NCBI GenBank assembly: GCA_951799445.1
Contig: OX637287.1
Span: forward strand, 36,361,724 to 36,425,723
DNA from: Pseudisothecium myosuroides
Taxonomy: Eukaryota > Streptophyta > Bryopsida > Hypnales > Lembophyllaceae
Direction of reading: 5' to 3'
Length of the DNA: 64,000 nucleotides
Shown: positions 15,601-26,040 of the stretch, piece after piece
Numbering within the stretch: position 1 is the stretch's first letter
How the letters are laid out: the number at the start of each line of letters is the position of its first letter
Made by a program: the position numbers and the translations under genes
Notes under the pieces: model-generated
Told to the model about the DNA's origin: nothing
Database searches by the model: none
The model's input: only the letters and a program-made list of their open reading frames with translations

Positions 15601-15973
15601 GTCGTGCTTACACCTCCTGCTAACAAGGTTAACTAAGTGATTGAGTAGATGGGCTCGTATAGGAGACACGGTCAGGTCCCTAACAGTTTTAGTATCCTCA
15701 ATTCTGAATGTGCAACTCTAACAAACTCCACGTTGCTGTCTCTTTTCTGGACAGGGAGCGAGACGTATTGTGGCGGAATGGCCAGACCTTGATCAAGAGG
15801 CACGTGATTTCACGACGAGGATTCAGCAAGTGGAGTCTCTGGAGACGGAACCACCGCCTTTGAGCCCCGCTCACATAGAAGAGGTGTTGGCCGAGGTACA
15901 GGACATAGGAAGAACTAAGTATGACAACACCGTGCCTAATAGTGTAGAGAAGGAATCGGCTGCGGAGCTTTGA
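686..15973 (+). CDS. UGGT: UDP-glucose:glycoprotein glucosyltransferase (UGGT), 38 exons
   Basis: UGGT is the ER-lumen folding sensor that re-glucosylates misfolded N-glycoproteins so that they rebind calnexin/calreticulin. The exons I assembled keep phase throughout: 686-840, 1544-1790, 2094-2254, 2391-2544, 2753-2924, 3293-3366, 3523-3619, 4102-4214, 4445-4560, 4693-4750, 4935-5090, 5368-5466, 5607-5783, 6069-6140, 6395-6486, 6652-6832, 6985-7125, 7561-7666, 7821-7915, 8135-8247, 8440-8641, 8870-8938, 9678-9823, 10086-10187, 10519-10666, 10989-11045, 11344-11474, 11592-11680, 11893-12242, 12715-12804, 12947-13011, 13211-13313, 13623-13781, 14036-14176, 14616-14659, 14898-15012, 15148-15300, 15755-15973. 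The product is 1,653 aa, close to the usual 1,500-1,650. A signal peptide (hydrophobic run at residues 10-20, probable cleavage after A27) leads into thioredoxin-like sensor domains (for example [18 protein letters not shown]) and a C-terminal GT24 domain. Five introns use GC donors. Small exon-edge errors are possible. Confidence 0.95.
8951..9524. mobile_element. TTAA-flanked piggyBac-like MITE (short subfamily) in UGGT intron 22
   Basis: A 574-bp AT-rich element lies wholly inside the intron between exons 22 and 23. It begins TTAACCCGTAAAGGACC and ends GGTACTTAAAGGGTTAA, an imperfect terminal inverted repeat flanked by TTAA at both sides. It has no coding capacity. Its interior matches, in reverse orientation, the element at 47,354-48,311. 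TTAA target sites and C-rich termini are typical of piggyBac; Kolobok elements also use TTAA, so the superfamily is an inference. Confidence 0.75.
12947..15973 (+). other. UGGT: GT24 catalytic domain exons of UGGT
   Basis: The last eight exons encode the glucosyltransferase domain, about residues 1,325-1,600. Recognisable blocks in order are [53 protein letters not shown], the metal-binding DAD of [14 protein letters not shown] (D1435 and D1437), [42 protein letters not shown], and [20 protein letters not shown]. All residues expected for catalysis in family GT24 appear intact, so the gene looks functional. The final exon ends in ...EKESAAEL, not HDEL or KDEL. Confidence 0.93.
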
Positions 15974-16857
15974 ATATATTCCGACATTGGTGGTCTTGCT
16001 CTTCCTATTATATGTTGGTGGGTAACCTCCACTTCCGTGACTAGTCATCCTTTTGTGGATTTCAGTCCCAGTGATAAGTCTTCTTTGTTCTCGTGTTCTG
16101 AATCACTGAGTCCTAAACCCTGAAACCCGGAGCCCGAAAAGGAATTAACACATTGGGCTCTTTCTTCTCTGCCCGCCTTGTCAATCTAGTGCAGCCAGTC
16201 CGACTCTTGCACTGCCGAGACAGCTCAACTAAGGTAACAACACATAATATCGTCCAATTAACGGATTGAGCATGGTTCCTAATATTGAACTCTTAAAACT
16301 TTTTGTTAGGACTTGTTGGTAGTCAGAAGGAGATTCCAGATTCTCTTTGAATGCTTTTTTTGGATTCTATAATATAAACTATGAATTTTCATAGTGCTTA
16401 AAATTAATATATCCAAAATCAACCCTAGTTTCTCATGTTCAAAGGACTAGGCAAGAATCTAGATGGGATGGTTTTGCAAATAGGTCACAATTAGGTGCAA
16501 TTATGCAGTTTGCAAAGTTGCAATTAGGTGCAATTATGTGGTTCTCAAAAATATAAATTATTAAAAATAGCAACTTGGTTAGGTTTTATTTAACTTCAAA
16601 GTTTTGTCGACACCAAAATTTGGTGCCTTAGGCATTTAGGGGCTAGAGTTGGAACCTAATACTACATGGATGTGGAATGTGGAATGTTAGAAAATCATGA
16701 CTTTTGGTGTCACTAGAATTGAAGTGCCAAAAAGGTATTTTGGAAAGCTTGGAAGAAAGAAGTGTTACTAAGGAGTGCAACACATACCTATTTCCAAGTG
16801 ACTACAAAAATGCATGCTAAAAAATATTTTGGAAGTTAAAAATAAGTAAATACTCAA
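15974..16857. other. UGGT 3' flank, no gene seen
   Basis: This holds the probable 3' untranslated region of UGGT and then AT-rich intergenic DNA. A roughly 40-bp direct repeat built on AATTAGGTGCAATTATG lies near 16,490-16,545. No other feature is evident. Confidence 0.5.
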
Positions 16858-17177
16858 TATAACCTCTAAAGTCCCAAAGTCCCTTGCAAGGGACTCTTGG
16901 GATTTTGGATAGGTATTTATGACCTCAATTTTGACATGATTTTCTTAATTTTTTTTGAAAAATAGGAAATCACATTATCTTTCTAGTTATATAATTTTTA
17001 TTTCAATCAATGCCAAGGAGCAAAAGTTATACCACCTTAAGTCCAAAAACCAATTTCAAGGATAGCATAAACAAAATCACAAAAAATTGAATTATTTTAT
17101 TTTTTTTCACAACGATTATATTTTTTTTCTATGTGTAAAGCTTTTATTCATTTTACTTAAACTAGTGATGAGAAAGT
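16858..17177. mobile_element. Left part of a piggyBac-like MITE split by the Mutator-like element
   Basis: The degenerate end (TATAACCTCTAAAGTCCC) is followed by the perfect palindrome AGTCCCTTGCAAGGGACT and then by the family's usual body. It is cut at the ATGAGAAAGT target duplication and resumes at 25,711. The uninterrupted relatives at 27,877 and 49,546 show the same order of motifs across the cut. Confidence 0.7.
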
Positions 17178-17400
17178 CAGCGGTGCTATTCTGTGAGCGT
17201 GTGAGCATGAGCCTATGAGCACTGAGTAGGGATTATGTGAGCGTGGAGCTCAGAAATTTGAAAAAACATTAGAAAAGTCAATAATATTTTTAAAAAAATT
17301 CTATCTAAAATTTTGGATCAAAATTTATGATTTTTAGTAAATTTCAGTACCTATTACCATGGATCTATTACCGTGGACAATAACACTAGAGTGCACAAGC
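17178..17400. repeat. Left terminal inverted repeat of the Mutator-like element
   Basis: The terminus is CAGCGGTGCTATTCTGTGAG, followed by spaced GAGCGTG/GAGCATGAGC blocks and then two ACC(A/G)TGGA blocks around 17,355-17,375. The inverse order is found at the right end, with insertions or deletions between blocks. Confidence 0.7.
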
Positions 17401-17673
17401 GGGGGACGATGAGCGTTTAGACTTGAGTGTTAATAAATACTTTTTTATTAAAAATAGAAATATTAGAGTAACAAATAGTAATGTCACAGCCCAAAATAGT
17501 AATGTTAAAATTATTGAAATAGAAATGATTAACAATAGAATTTCAAAAAAGTTGTTTTAAATTATTTTGGGGATTCAATTTAGCGTTTGAATGTTGCAAG
17601 TAGGGCCAACAACAATGGCATAGCTTCTCCCGCAACAAAAATTTGCTATCATAAATATGATGTATTAATGAAT

Positions 17674-17718
17674 ATCATCCATATCATCCATCCATCATCC
17701 ATCATCCATCCATCCATG
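17674..17718. repeat. CATC microsatellite
   Basis: A short imperfect run of ATCC/CATC units is visible (CATCCATCCATCATCCATC and neighbours). It lies just inside the left end of the Mutator-like element. Confidence 0.8.
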
Positions 17719-18479
17719 AAAAGACTTATTTGCATAGCTAGTGCAATACATGTTCTATGGTTCTCTACATCTATTGTTTTATAAATGTCTTGCAAGTGGA
17801 ATGCACAAACCTTGCTAATAAGTGTACGCCTACTAAAAATTAGACACTTCATTCTTTAGGAGCCTTAAAAACCTTAGGACACCTTTCAAGTAATTGTAAG
17901 GAAATAATCCATAATGCCTTCCTGTAAAGTTTGGTTGAATTAGGCCCAAATTTTTTTAATTTTTAAAATGGAGATTACAAATATTTGACTAATAAAAGAG
18001 TATCTAGTTGAAGACAAGTTTTATTGTAATCACAAAAAAAATGGAAAACATTAGCATATTTTCATGCACATCTTGTACAAAAATTGAAGAAATATTTTTA
18101 TTAGAAAATGAAAACTTACAAATATTAGGAAAACTTTGCATTTTTTCCAAAAGACTTTGTTTACTCTTCCAAGGCTGGTGTAGTGCTCCTTGGAATCGAG
18201 GAGTATTTTTAAGGTTACTTTTTAGAAATTAGACATTCAATTTTACAATGTTGTTTGGCTTAATTTGACCTTTTTTAATGTGTTTTTTTAATGTTTATAG
18301 TTTTACAAATGATTACAGTTGTCATTGGGGTGCCAAATACTGCTTCTACTTTGAACTAACTAGTTTGGTAAGGCATTTGTTACCTACTCCAATTGACCAT
18401 TATTTAACCAACTCTAAGTACAAGTGTTTTTATATCAATAGCTAGATGAATATACATTGTCTAAGAAGTAGCTTCAATT

Positions 18480-20720
18480 CATCAAAGCTTAGATTTGTTG
18501 CATGGATATACTTGTCATCCTTGGAGTTTGCCTTGCAAATAAATTTAAAGACATACTATAGATGTTTGCAATTCACTTATAATTTCCTCCTACCTAATGC
18601 AGCTACATTCATAGTAATGAAGTCTTTGCAGGTATAAGAAGGTAAGTCTGAAATTGTGATCCAATAGGTCTTTTGGTAGAAAAAGACACCAGACATTAGA
18701 GTTATCACTCTACCATAGCTAGGATATGGAATAACTGTGACAGATTCAACAATTGCTTTCATGTTCCTTGTAGTCTTCCATTTGTTGCGGTGGTCAACTT
18801 TGGACACATTAGGGTTACACTTAGTGGTCCTCTTCAATCGTTTTGTGGGAAGCACGTCACCGTCAGATGGGTGAATGTCACTATCAAATGGCTTCAAGTT
18901 AGATGTGGACACACCTCACCGTATTTTCTTCATTGAAGATATGGAAGGTTGGTGCTCCTACCTCTTCACTTTGCAATTCAAGAAAAGACTCTTCTTCCAA
19001 ATAATTTGATTTTGTAAGATGTGTTTCGTATGCCACAAGCCACACCTTGAAAGAGAGGTTCAATCGTGGACCCTCTTCTTTTTAGAGCCTCCCGCGCAGC
19101 ACATAAGGTCATGTGTGCAAAACTAAAAGTCAAAGTTAATGACAACCTTGGTGGCATATTTTGTCATGCACCTATTGTAGATGGATGCTACAATTCTATT
19201 CTTCTTGGACTTCTTTATATTAGTGTTGCATTTCTTCTTCTTTCCTTTTTGAACTTTGTGATAATTTTTTCCTTCCTTCTTACACCTTGCAATGTACCAC
19301 AAAGAAGGATTGCAGTTTGTTTCATGCACTTTTGTCACGTGAGGACATACGGTGCTTGATTTCCCTGTCTCTGTTGATGTTGGCATTGCGCATCTATTTT
19401 TGTATGGGCTCTTCTCGACCAACTTTGCACTTTAGATTGAAATAAATTTACTGCGTCATAGTGGTGAAAATTGTCGTCTAACCCAAGTGGAAGATCCAGT
19501 TTGCACTTGTAGAGCCAAATACCTCCTTGCCTTCCAAGTGAGGAACTCGTTTAGTAAATATGTGAGCGTTTGGAAGTTTGATGGCAACCTTGGCAAACTT
19601 TGTTGGGTTTCTTGTTAGCCGTGCCGAAGACAAATTTCGTCCAAGTGGAGACCCATACCGGATGCATAGCCTTCAGTTGGAGAAATGCCCAGTAACTTAT
19701 TGATTGCATCATGGCCCGTATCATGTCATCTGTGGTGGCAATCCGTGGTACATACAGGTTCACTTCTTCCGTGACATATGGAGCCACTTGTCGTGAATTG
19801 TCTCTACCAAATTGCAAGAAGCATCTTGTCTAGTTCCTCCAAATTCAAGTTTTGCACCAACAACAATTTTGAGAGACATTAAGTAGAACGTGTAATCATC
19901 AAGGCACCACAAATAAGGGCCTTGGTTTGAAGAGGGCGTACCAAGATCTTGAAGACAAGTGTGGATGTTTGTTGGATAAGATTTCTTGTTTCCAAATTGC
20001 CTCTTTCAATATATAGAGTTTTGCATGTTCACTTCAAATTTGCGCAAATTATACATTTGTATATTAGAAAAAATTGGTGAGCAATTACAATTTGTTTCTT
20101 CATTAAAAAATTAGGTGAACAAAATAGTTTAGCAGTAAAAAAAAGGTGTCTTGGTTTAAAGGATCGATTTGACCTACTAATTTAGCCCCACAATTGATAC
20201 CAAAAGTTCTAGAAATCAAACCAATCATCGAGTTCCTGGAGAACTTCCTATAAGGCAACCCTTGAAGAAAGCCACCAACCCTTGATTCCAAGGTATCTCT
20301 CTTTTGCTTCTGCCATAGATTTTGAATCTTTGAATTGCTTGCAAAGCCTCTTGTTAGTCTTCTAGAATTCTAGCTGAATGAGCTTCATCGTGTGTCTATT
20401 CAATGATGTGGTCCAATGAAATAGACAAAAATACTCTCAATCCTACTTAACCTTTAGGCCTTCTGCTTGTAGCCACTTCTACAGACTACACAAACAGTGT
20501 ACCAATTGGCCATGGCATTGTCAACCATGAAGCCTTTCAAGAAGTATGGATTTGGAATCCTATGCCATACCATGGCAAAGTTTAGTGATCTCCACTTTGT
20601 TCTTGTAACTCAGTATCCTTGCCCAATCATTATGTCGCAAATATAAATTGTTTGGATTTGACAAAACTTGGGGTCATAGACGTGGGCAGACATCAATGTC
20701 CACCCCTTAACCTTCTTGAC
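18480..20720 (-). pseudogene. Decayed Mutator-like transposase
   Basis: Read on the minus strand from 20,720 down, the frame carries GWTLMSAHVYDPKFC, a stop, then NFAMVWHRIPNPYF followed by GFMVDNAMANWYTV (about 20,510-20,560). This resembles the Mutator transposase core with its conserved Asp in the MVDNA motif. Further down are fragments at 19,551-19,817 and 19,123-19,422. Last comes a SWIM-like zinc motif at about 18,540-18,630, with TCKDF, a loop, then VNCKHL; the first expected Cys is Tyr and stops interrupt it. Domain order (core, then SWIM) fits a Mutator transposase. Stops and frame changes show it is dead. Confidence 0.7.
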
Positions 20721-20825
20721 ATAATTGAATATGCAACAAGAGTTTTATAGGTCTCTACCAAATTGCATTCGCCTCATCAAATCCACCTTGCTTTCCGGAC
20801 CTTCCTTTGACATCTTGAAAATTTG

Positions 20826-22015
20826 GATTGCTTGCTTGGGCATAAGATCATTGCCTCATTGATGAAGCAATTTCAAGATCTTTTGTGTCTCCTTTGGAAG
20901 GCGCAAGTTTTCCTTGCATTTTTTCTAATTTTTTTCTATTTTTCAATTGCTCGCTTTAGCTGTAGAACATTGCCTTGTTAACAAGGCATCAATTTTGAAT
21001 TGTTTAGTGTCTCATTTGGATGGTATAAGATTAGGATGTATGTTTTTCATTTTTAAGAAAAAATTTAGACTACTTGCTTGGGCTGTAAAACATCACCTCA
21101 TTGACGAGGTGACAATTTTGGGTTGTTCCATGTCTCATTTGGATAGTGCAAGTTTAAGGCACATGTTTTCAATTTAAATTTTTTTAGTTTAGGGATTGCT
21201 TGCTCGGGCTATAGATCATTGCCTCATTGACGAGGTGTCAATTTCAAGGGCTCCAATGTTACATTTGGAAGGTACTAAATGTAACAAGTGCATGTTTTCA
21301 ATTTTTTGTTTTAATTTTAGGCATTGCTAGCTTGGGTTGTAGATCATCGCCTCGTTGACGAGGTGTCAATTTCAAGGGCTCCAATGTCTCATTCGGAAGG
21401 TAAATGTAACAAGTGCATGGTTTCAATTTTTTGTTTTAATTTTAGGCATTGCTAGCTTGGGTTGTAGATCATCGCCTCATTGACGAGGTGTCAATTTCAA
21501 GGGCTCCAATGTCTCATTCGGAAGGTAAATGTAACAAGTGCATGGTTTCAATTTTTTGTTTTAATTTTAGGCATTGCTTGCTCGGGCTATAGATCATTGC
21601 CTCGTTGACGAGGTGTCAATTTCAAGGGCTCCAATGTCTCATTCGGAAGGTAAATGTAACAAGTGCATGGTTTCAATTTTTTGTTTTAATTTTAGGCATT
21701 GCTACCTTAGGTTGTAGATCATCACCTTGTTGATGAGGCGTCAATTTCAAGGGCTCCAATGTCTTATTTGAGAGGTAAATGTAACAAGTGCATGGTTTCA
21801 GTTTTTTGTTTTAATTTTAGGCATTGCTGGCTTGGATTGTAGATCATCGCCTCGTTGACGAGGCGTCAATTACTCAATTTCAAGGGCTCCAATGTCTTGT
21901 TTGAAAGGTAAATGTAACAAGTGCATGGTTTCAATTTTTTGTTTTAATTGTAGGCGTTGCTGACTTGGGTTGTAGATTGTCACCTTGTTGACAAGGCAAT
22001 AATTCTAGGGTCCTC
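20826..22015. repeat. Tandem array of about ten 120-130 bp units with a central palindrome
   Basis: The unit start (GCATTGCTNGCTTGGGTTGTA) recurs at about 20,826, 20,947, 21,068, 21,193, 21,321, 21,445, 21,571, 21,695, 21,821 and 21,954. Each unit carries a short palindrome of the type GCCTCGTTGACGAGGC, followed by TCAATTTCAAGGGCTCC. The five central units are nearly identical; the outer ones are diverged. An isolated eleventh copy of the palindrome lies near 22,930. The array lies just upstream of the transposase relic when read on its strand. Confidence 0.88.
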
Positions 22016-22204
22016 AAATGAGTCATTTCAAATGTTCAAGGTTTCAATGAGTGTCTTCATTTTTTTCCAAGTCCAATTACCATCTACCATTAAGAATAAT
22101 TGTGATGGCGAATTGAAGGAATTACTTCATTAACATTTAGTAAGAGTGAAGGGTGGAGAGGTTGTTTTTATAATGAAATCCATTGTCTGTCATAAATTCT
22201 CAAA

Positions 22205-22690
22205 GAGTATGGGATAATTTGAAGAGGAGAGCTTGACCACTCATTGTAAAAACATAAAAATTGTGCTCAAAGTAGAATTTTGGACCTCATGTTGGTATAG
22301 TAGAATACGTTTTTTCAAAAAACTTTGAACTAAGAACAGTTGGTACATTAAGCTGAATTTCATCTCCAAAAATCCATTTGAGATTTTGAGCCTCCAATCA
22401 AAAGTTATAGACGAAGTTCAAAAGGTATGTTTGAAAATATCAAAGAAAATGTCCCTTCCAACCCCTCTCTGAAATTTGTCCATAACTTTTGATTGGAGGC
22501 TCAAAATTTCAAACAGATTTTTTAGAGATGAAACTTAACTTAATTTTCCAACTTTTTTTAGTTCAAAGTTTTTTGAAAAAACGTATTCCACTATGCCTAA
22601 ACGAGGTCTGAAATTCTACTTCAAACACAATTCCTGTTTTTGACTTAACTATGAGCGGTTGAGCTTCCTACATATCCCACATGGGTTGTT
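22205..22690. repeat. Fold-back (long inverted repeat) element, copy 1
   Basis: Two arms of about 200 bp are inverted copies at roughly 85% identity. For example, ACGTTTTTTCAAAAAACTTT at about 22,309 is matched in inverse at about 22,570, and GAGCCTCCAATCAAAAGTTA at about 22,390 is matched in inverse at about 22,480. The loop is about 60 bp. It has no coding capacity. A second, interrupted copy is at 43,545-47,350. Confidence 0.8.
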
Positions 22691-23394
22691 TTACCTCCTA
22701 CCACCTCACTTGTATAAAGAGCTTGTCTTCTCAACTCTAAGCACACCAAACAAAATGACTTTGGAAGATGGATAATGGATATTTCAAATATTATTTAATA
22801 TAGTGTTGAATTTTTAAAATTAAAAATGTTAAAGTGATTAATCTACTTTGGGAACTTTCAATAATTATTTGGTATCAATGTGCCAACCCTATCCAATAGG
22901 TATGGTTCTGTTGGTAATCTTGAGTTCTAATCATCACCTCGTTGACAAGGTGTCAATTTTAGGGTTCTGGATTTCATTTACATCGTCACAGTTGGCAAAA
23001 ATTGCATTTTACCTCAATGCTTTTTATTTTAAATCAATGTGATAATTATGCTGGAGTTGACATAATAGAGCTGTAATTAATTATTTGATATCAATGTGCC
23101 AACTCCAATGGGAGGCCCCTAGCTGCGGACGAAAAAATTAATAAATAAATTTGTAGGAAGTTGGGATCTGTCGTGGGGCAAACTATGCCAAGTCCCCCCT
23201 CATTGGTGATGAGACAAATTTTTCACATGATTAGTAAGTTCAATTTTATATGGCCAAGTGCAAAAATGGTGAATTATTATGTGTTTCAAGCTCTTTCATT
23301 CAACTCTTGAGGATCTGCTTTTGTATACAAGGTTTTTAAAAATTTGGCATAAAGCTTGGTTTTAATCTGACTATGCTTATACAAGGGTTGGTTT

Positions 23395-23935
23395 TTCTTT
23401 TTTTATCACATGCTAGGTTGTCTAAGGGAACTCTCGGTGCCAATGGGATTTCCCAACCACATACCAATGATCAAGAAAACAACAAAGTTTGTATTCTACT
23501 TCTTTCATTTAGCTCTTGATTGTAGTATAATTCGGTTATTTTTTTGATCACCTAGCTTGAGATCTAGGTACCTTGTAGCACCGATGGGAGCTAGGGGCCA
23601 AGGCTCAAGTGATCTCAAAGTCAAAAATAATTTTTATTATGATGCCATTTCAGTTTTAACTCATGGTCACTCGTTAGTAGAATTAGGTTTTCTTTTGACG
23701 AGTCTTTTGATCAACTAACTTTAGATTCAGGGAAGTTGTTGGCACCAATGGAAGTCAAGAGCTCCAAGCCAGTGATCTCAAAATCAAAATATGGATTACC
23801 AAATCAAAAAGAATAATTTTGATGCTAGTTCATCTTCAAACTATTTGTTCTCATTTGTAGCTTTAGCTTGTACCTTGGAATTGCGAGGATGTTGGTTTGG
23901 AGCCCCAAGCCCCAAGTCAATGATCTCGGAGACTC
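23395..23935. repeat. Degenerate direct repeats, about 150-bp period
   Basis: Four diverged blocks share TTTTGATCA, a CTAG/CTAA stretch, (G/T)GCACCAATGG and AAGTGATCTCAAA. They begin near 23,395, 23,545, 23,697 and 23,860. They are internal to the Mutator-like element and have no coding meaning that I can see. Confidence 0.55.
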
Positions 23936-24061
23936 AATATATTGAATAGAAGTTTTTATATAACATTTGGATGCCGTGGTGTAAACAAATGTTGTTTGAT
24001 GCATTGAACCCTTGATATTTTTAATGGTTATTTTTCTTTTCACAAATTCACTCAGAGTCAA

Positions 24062-25570
24062 TTCTTGTTCAAGAGGTTTGTCAATAATTTGAGACCTCTA
24101 AGTTCCATGGCTTTGAGCAACCCCTCATTGGTAGAAATCAAGATGTTGAGGAGGATGGTACAAAGGATGAAGATGAGTTTGTGGACTATTGTACTATTAA
24201 GGACACTTTCATAAGATTGCAGAAGATTAACTCTATGGCTTATATCTCTAGTCTTTGAATGCATGAGGCCCCATTTTATATCTCATCTTTGTATTCTATT
24301 GTATCATTTTGTTGTGATATCTGTAGTGAAATCAACTTTCAATTGCAATGTGACTTTGACTAAGCTTAAGTAGGAATTTGTGTACATAGATATAGAGATG
24401 GTTCTTGCTTGATTTATGTCTCCATTACAAACTAGTAGGGAGAAGATGAACATATCTCTGACATAGAAAAAAGTAAATAGGGTCCTTTATGGAATCAGAA
24501 AAATGACATTTTGAATGTCACTCTAAATTCTACTTCTAAGTTGTAACATCTCCAAAATTCAAAGTTCTTTGTTTGTGATGGAAGCCACCATCTACTTTCT
24601 TGGACATTTTGTATATCTCGTCACCATAAACGTGATCAAGATTGGCATATATTTATAGATTCCACTAGATCTTGGAGACAAAAAAGCGTATTGACATTGT
24701 CAGTCATATTATGCACAACATCAACAAGTACATGTAGCTTGCATTGTTTATTATCTTTGGTTTGTTGTTCAAAATTCTATGAATTTGTCTAAAATGGTTT
24801 GCTCTTGTCACCACTCATACTAAAAATTCATTAAGACTAGCTTGGTGCACACCTTGTACCAAATATGCAAATACATAGTTTTGCTTTTGAATAAATTCTT
24901 AGAACATCTCAGTCCCTTTGAGATGTGATAGTGTCAGCAGAACTTAAAGGAAAGTTGGTACACTATATGAACAGAGGTCTTCACAGCTTTCATTTATCAT
25001 GTAAGATTCACTCTAATCTTGAATAACATTTCATTTTTGTAATTTATAAATTTGCTCTAGTGCCTTATCCGTCTTTTTTGTTTCCATTTGATATTACAAT
25101 ACAAGATTGTTGCCGCATGTGATGCAATAGTGCGGATGTACAAGGTGGATACACCAAGAAGGGGACCATTTGGAAGAACATATTATTTCTACCATGAAAT
25201 CTTTGATGTGTTGCTTGCCCCTATAATTTGTACACTTGATGTTGTTCCTATATCATTTGCATTTATAACATTAACCTCAAACAACCTAGATGCAAAGGAT
25301 GTCATGGTTTTATACATTTTGAAGAAATCTCAATTTAGTAAAGAAGTCTATCTTGAATTTTCATATTCATTTGACTTTAGTTTCAAGCCTCAACCTATCT
25401 TACACCATCTTTAATACTGCATTTTATTTACAACATGATATCTACTGAAGTAGTTCACCGTCCGTTTTACTCCTTGCCAAGATTTTTTCTAAGCCTAGAA
25501 AATTAAGCTATACATATTGCCCTAATATATTGAGGCATTAGATGTTAAATTTGCATATGAATGAATTATC
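24062..25570. other. Right interior of the Mutator-like element, no gene recognised
   Basis: AT-rich sequence with short open frames. The longest (25,088-25,414, +, starting at a non-ATG codon, with IVAACDAIVRMYKVD) matches nothing that I recognise. It could be decayed cargo or the remainder of an older insertion. Confidence 0.35.
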
Positions 25571-25574
25571 CCTA

Positions 25575-25710
25575 TACGGGAAGTATTCTAATGTCCACGG
25601 TCATAGGTACCACTAGCCACGGTCATAGGTCTTCACTCTAAAAAATTGTACGCTCACAGGCTCACAAGCTCACAAGCTCATGCTCGCACGCTCACAGAAT
25701 AGCAACCCTG
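25575..25710. repeat. Right terminal inverted repeat of the Mutator-like element
   Basis: It carries two CCACGGTCATAGGT blocks, then GCTCACAGGCTCACAAGCTC-type runs, and ends CACAGAATAGCAACCCTG. It is the inverse of the left end. Confidence 0.75.
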
Positions 25711-26040
25711 ATGAGAAAGTTATGAACAATTTTGTTTTTCAGGCAACTTAAGCATCTTCTTGAAAAGATAATTTATAGAGTTCATTTTTTAATGCAATTT
25801 TCACAATTTTTCAAAAAAAATTATTAGATAGGATTAAGTTTGCTTTTTAGAACAATCTTGATTTGGAGTATTGTGTTTTAATTCCATCTTTGAGCTATTA
25901 ATGCCATTTCGTATTTTGTTCAATCTTGAACCTTCTTCTATTGAACAATTTTTTTAATGAGTGAAAATTAAATATTTTTTTTAAATTCCTAGATTCTCAA
26001 TTTGAGTTGAAAAGAGTGAAAAATTTTATTTCTTATTTAT
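25711..26040. mobile_element. Right part of the piggyBac-like MITE split by the Mutator-like element
   Basis: It resumes exactly at the second ATGAGAAAGT with ATGAGAAAGTTATGAACAAT and continues like the bodies of the copies at 27,877 and 49,546 (AGCATCTTCTTGAAAAGATA, then TTTTAATTCCATCTTTGAGC). Its far end is eroded and no TTAA terminus was found. Confidence 0.65.

Larger units (their letters stand above)
17178..25710. mobile_element. Mutator-like element (8,533 bp) with 10-bp target duplication
   Basis: The left end is CAGCGGTGCTATTCTGTGAG and the right end is its inverted match, CACAGAATAGCAACCCTG. Both flanks carry ATGAGAAAGT (17,168-17,177 and 25,711-25,720). The inverted similarity extends inward for about 130-210 bp and includes GTGAGC/GAGC runs and the motif ACCGTGG. 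The minus strand keeps decayed transposase fragments with a Mutator-type core and a SWIM-like zinc motif, and the element also contains tandem arrays and a fold-back sequence. Long inverted ends, a 9-11 bp duplication and SWIM are Mutator hallmarks. The CAG...CTG tips recall hAT, but hAT makes 8-bp duplications. Confidence 0.78.

Noticed and set aside
20826..22015. Tandem palindromic array considered as CRISPR
   Set aside because: Units are 125 bp, homologous along their whole length with no unique spacers, and the context is plant nuclear DNA inside a transposon.
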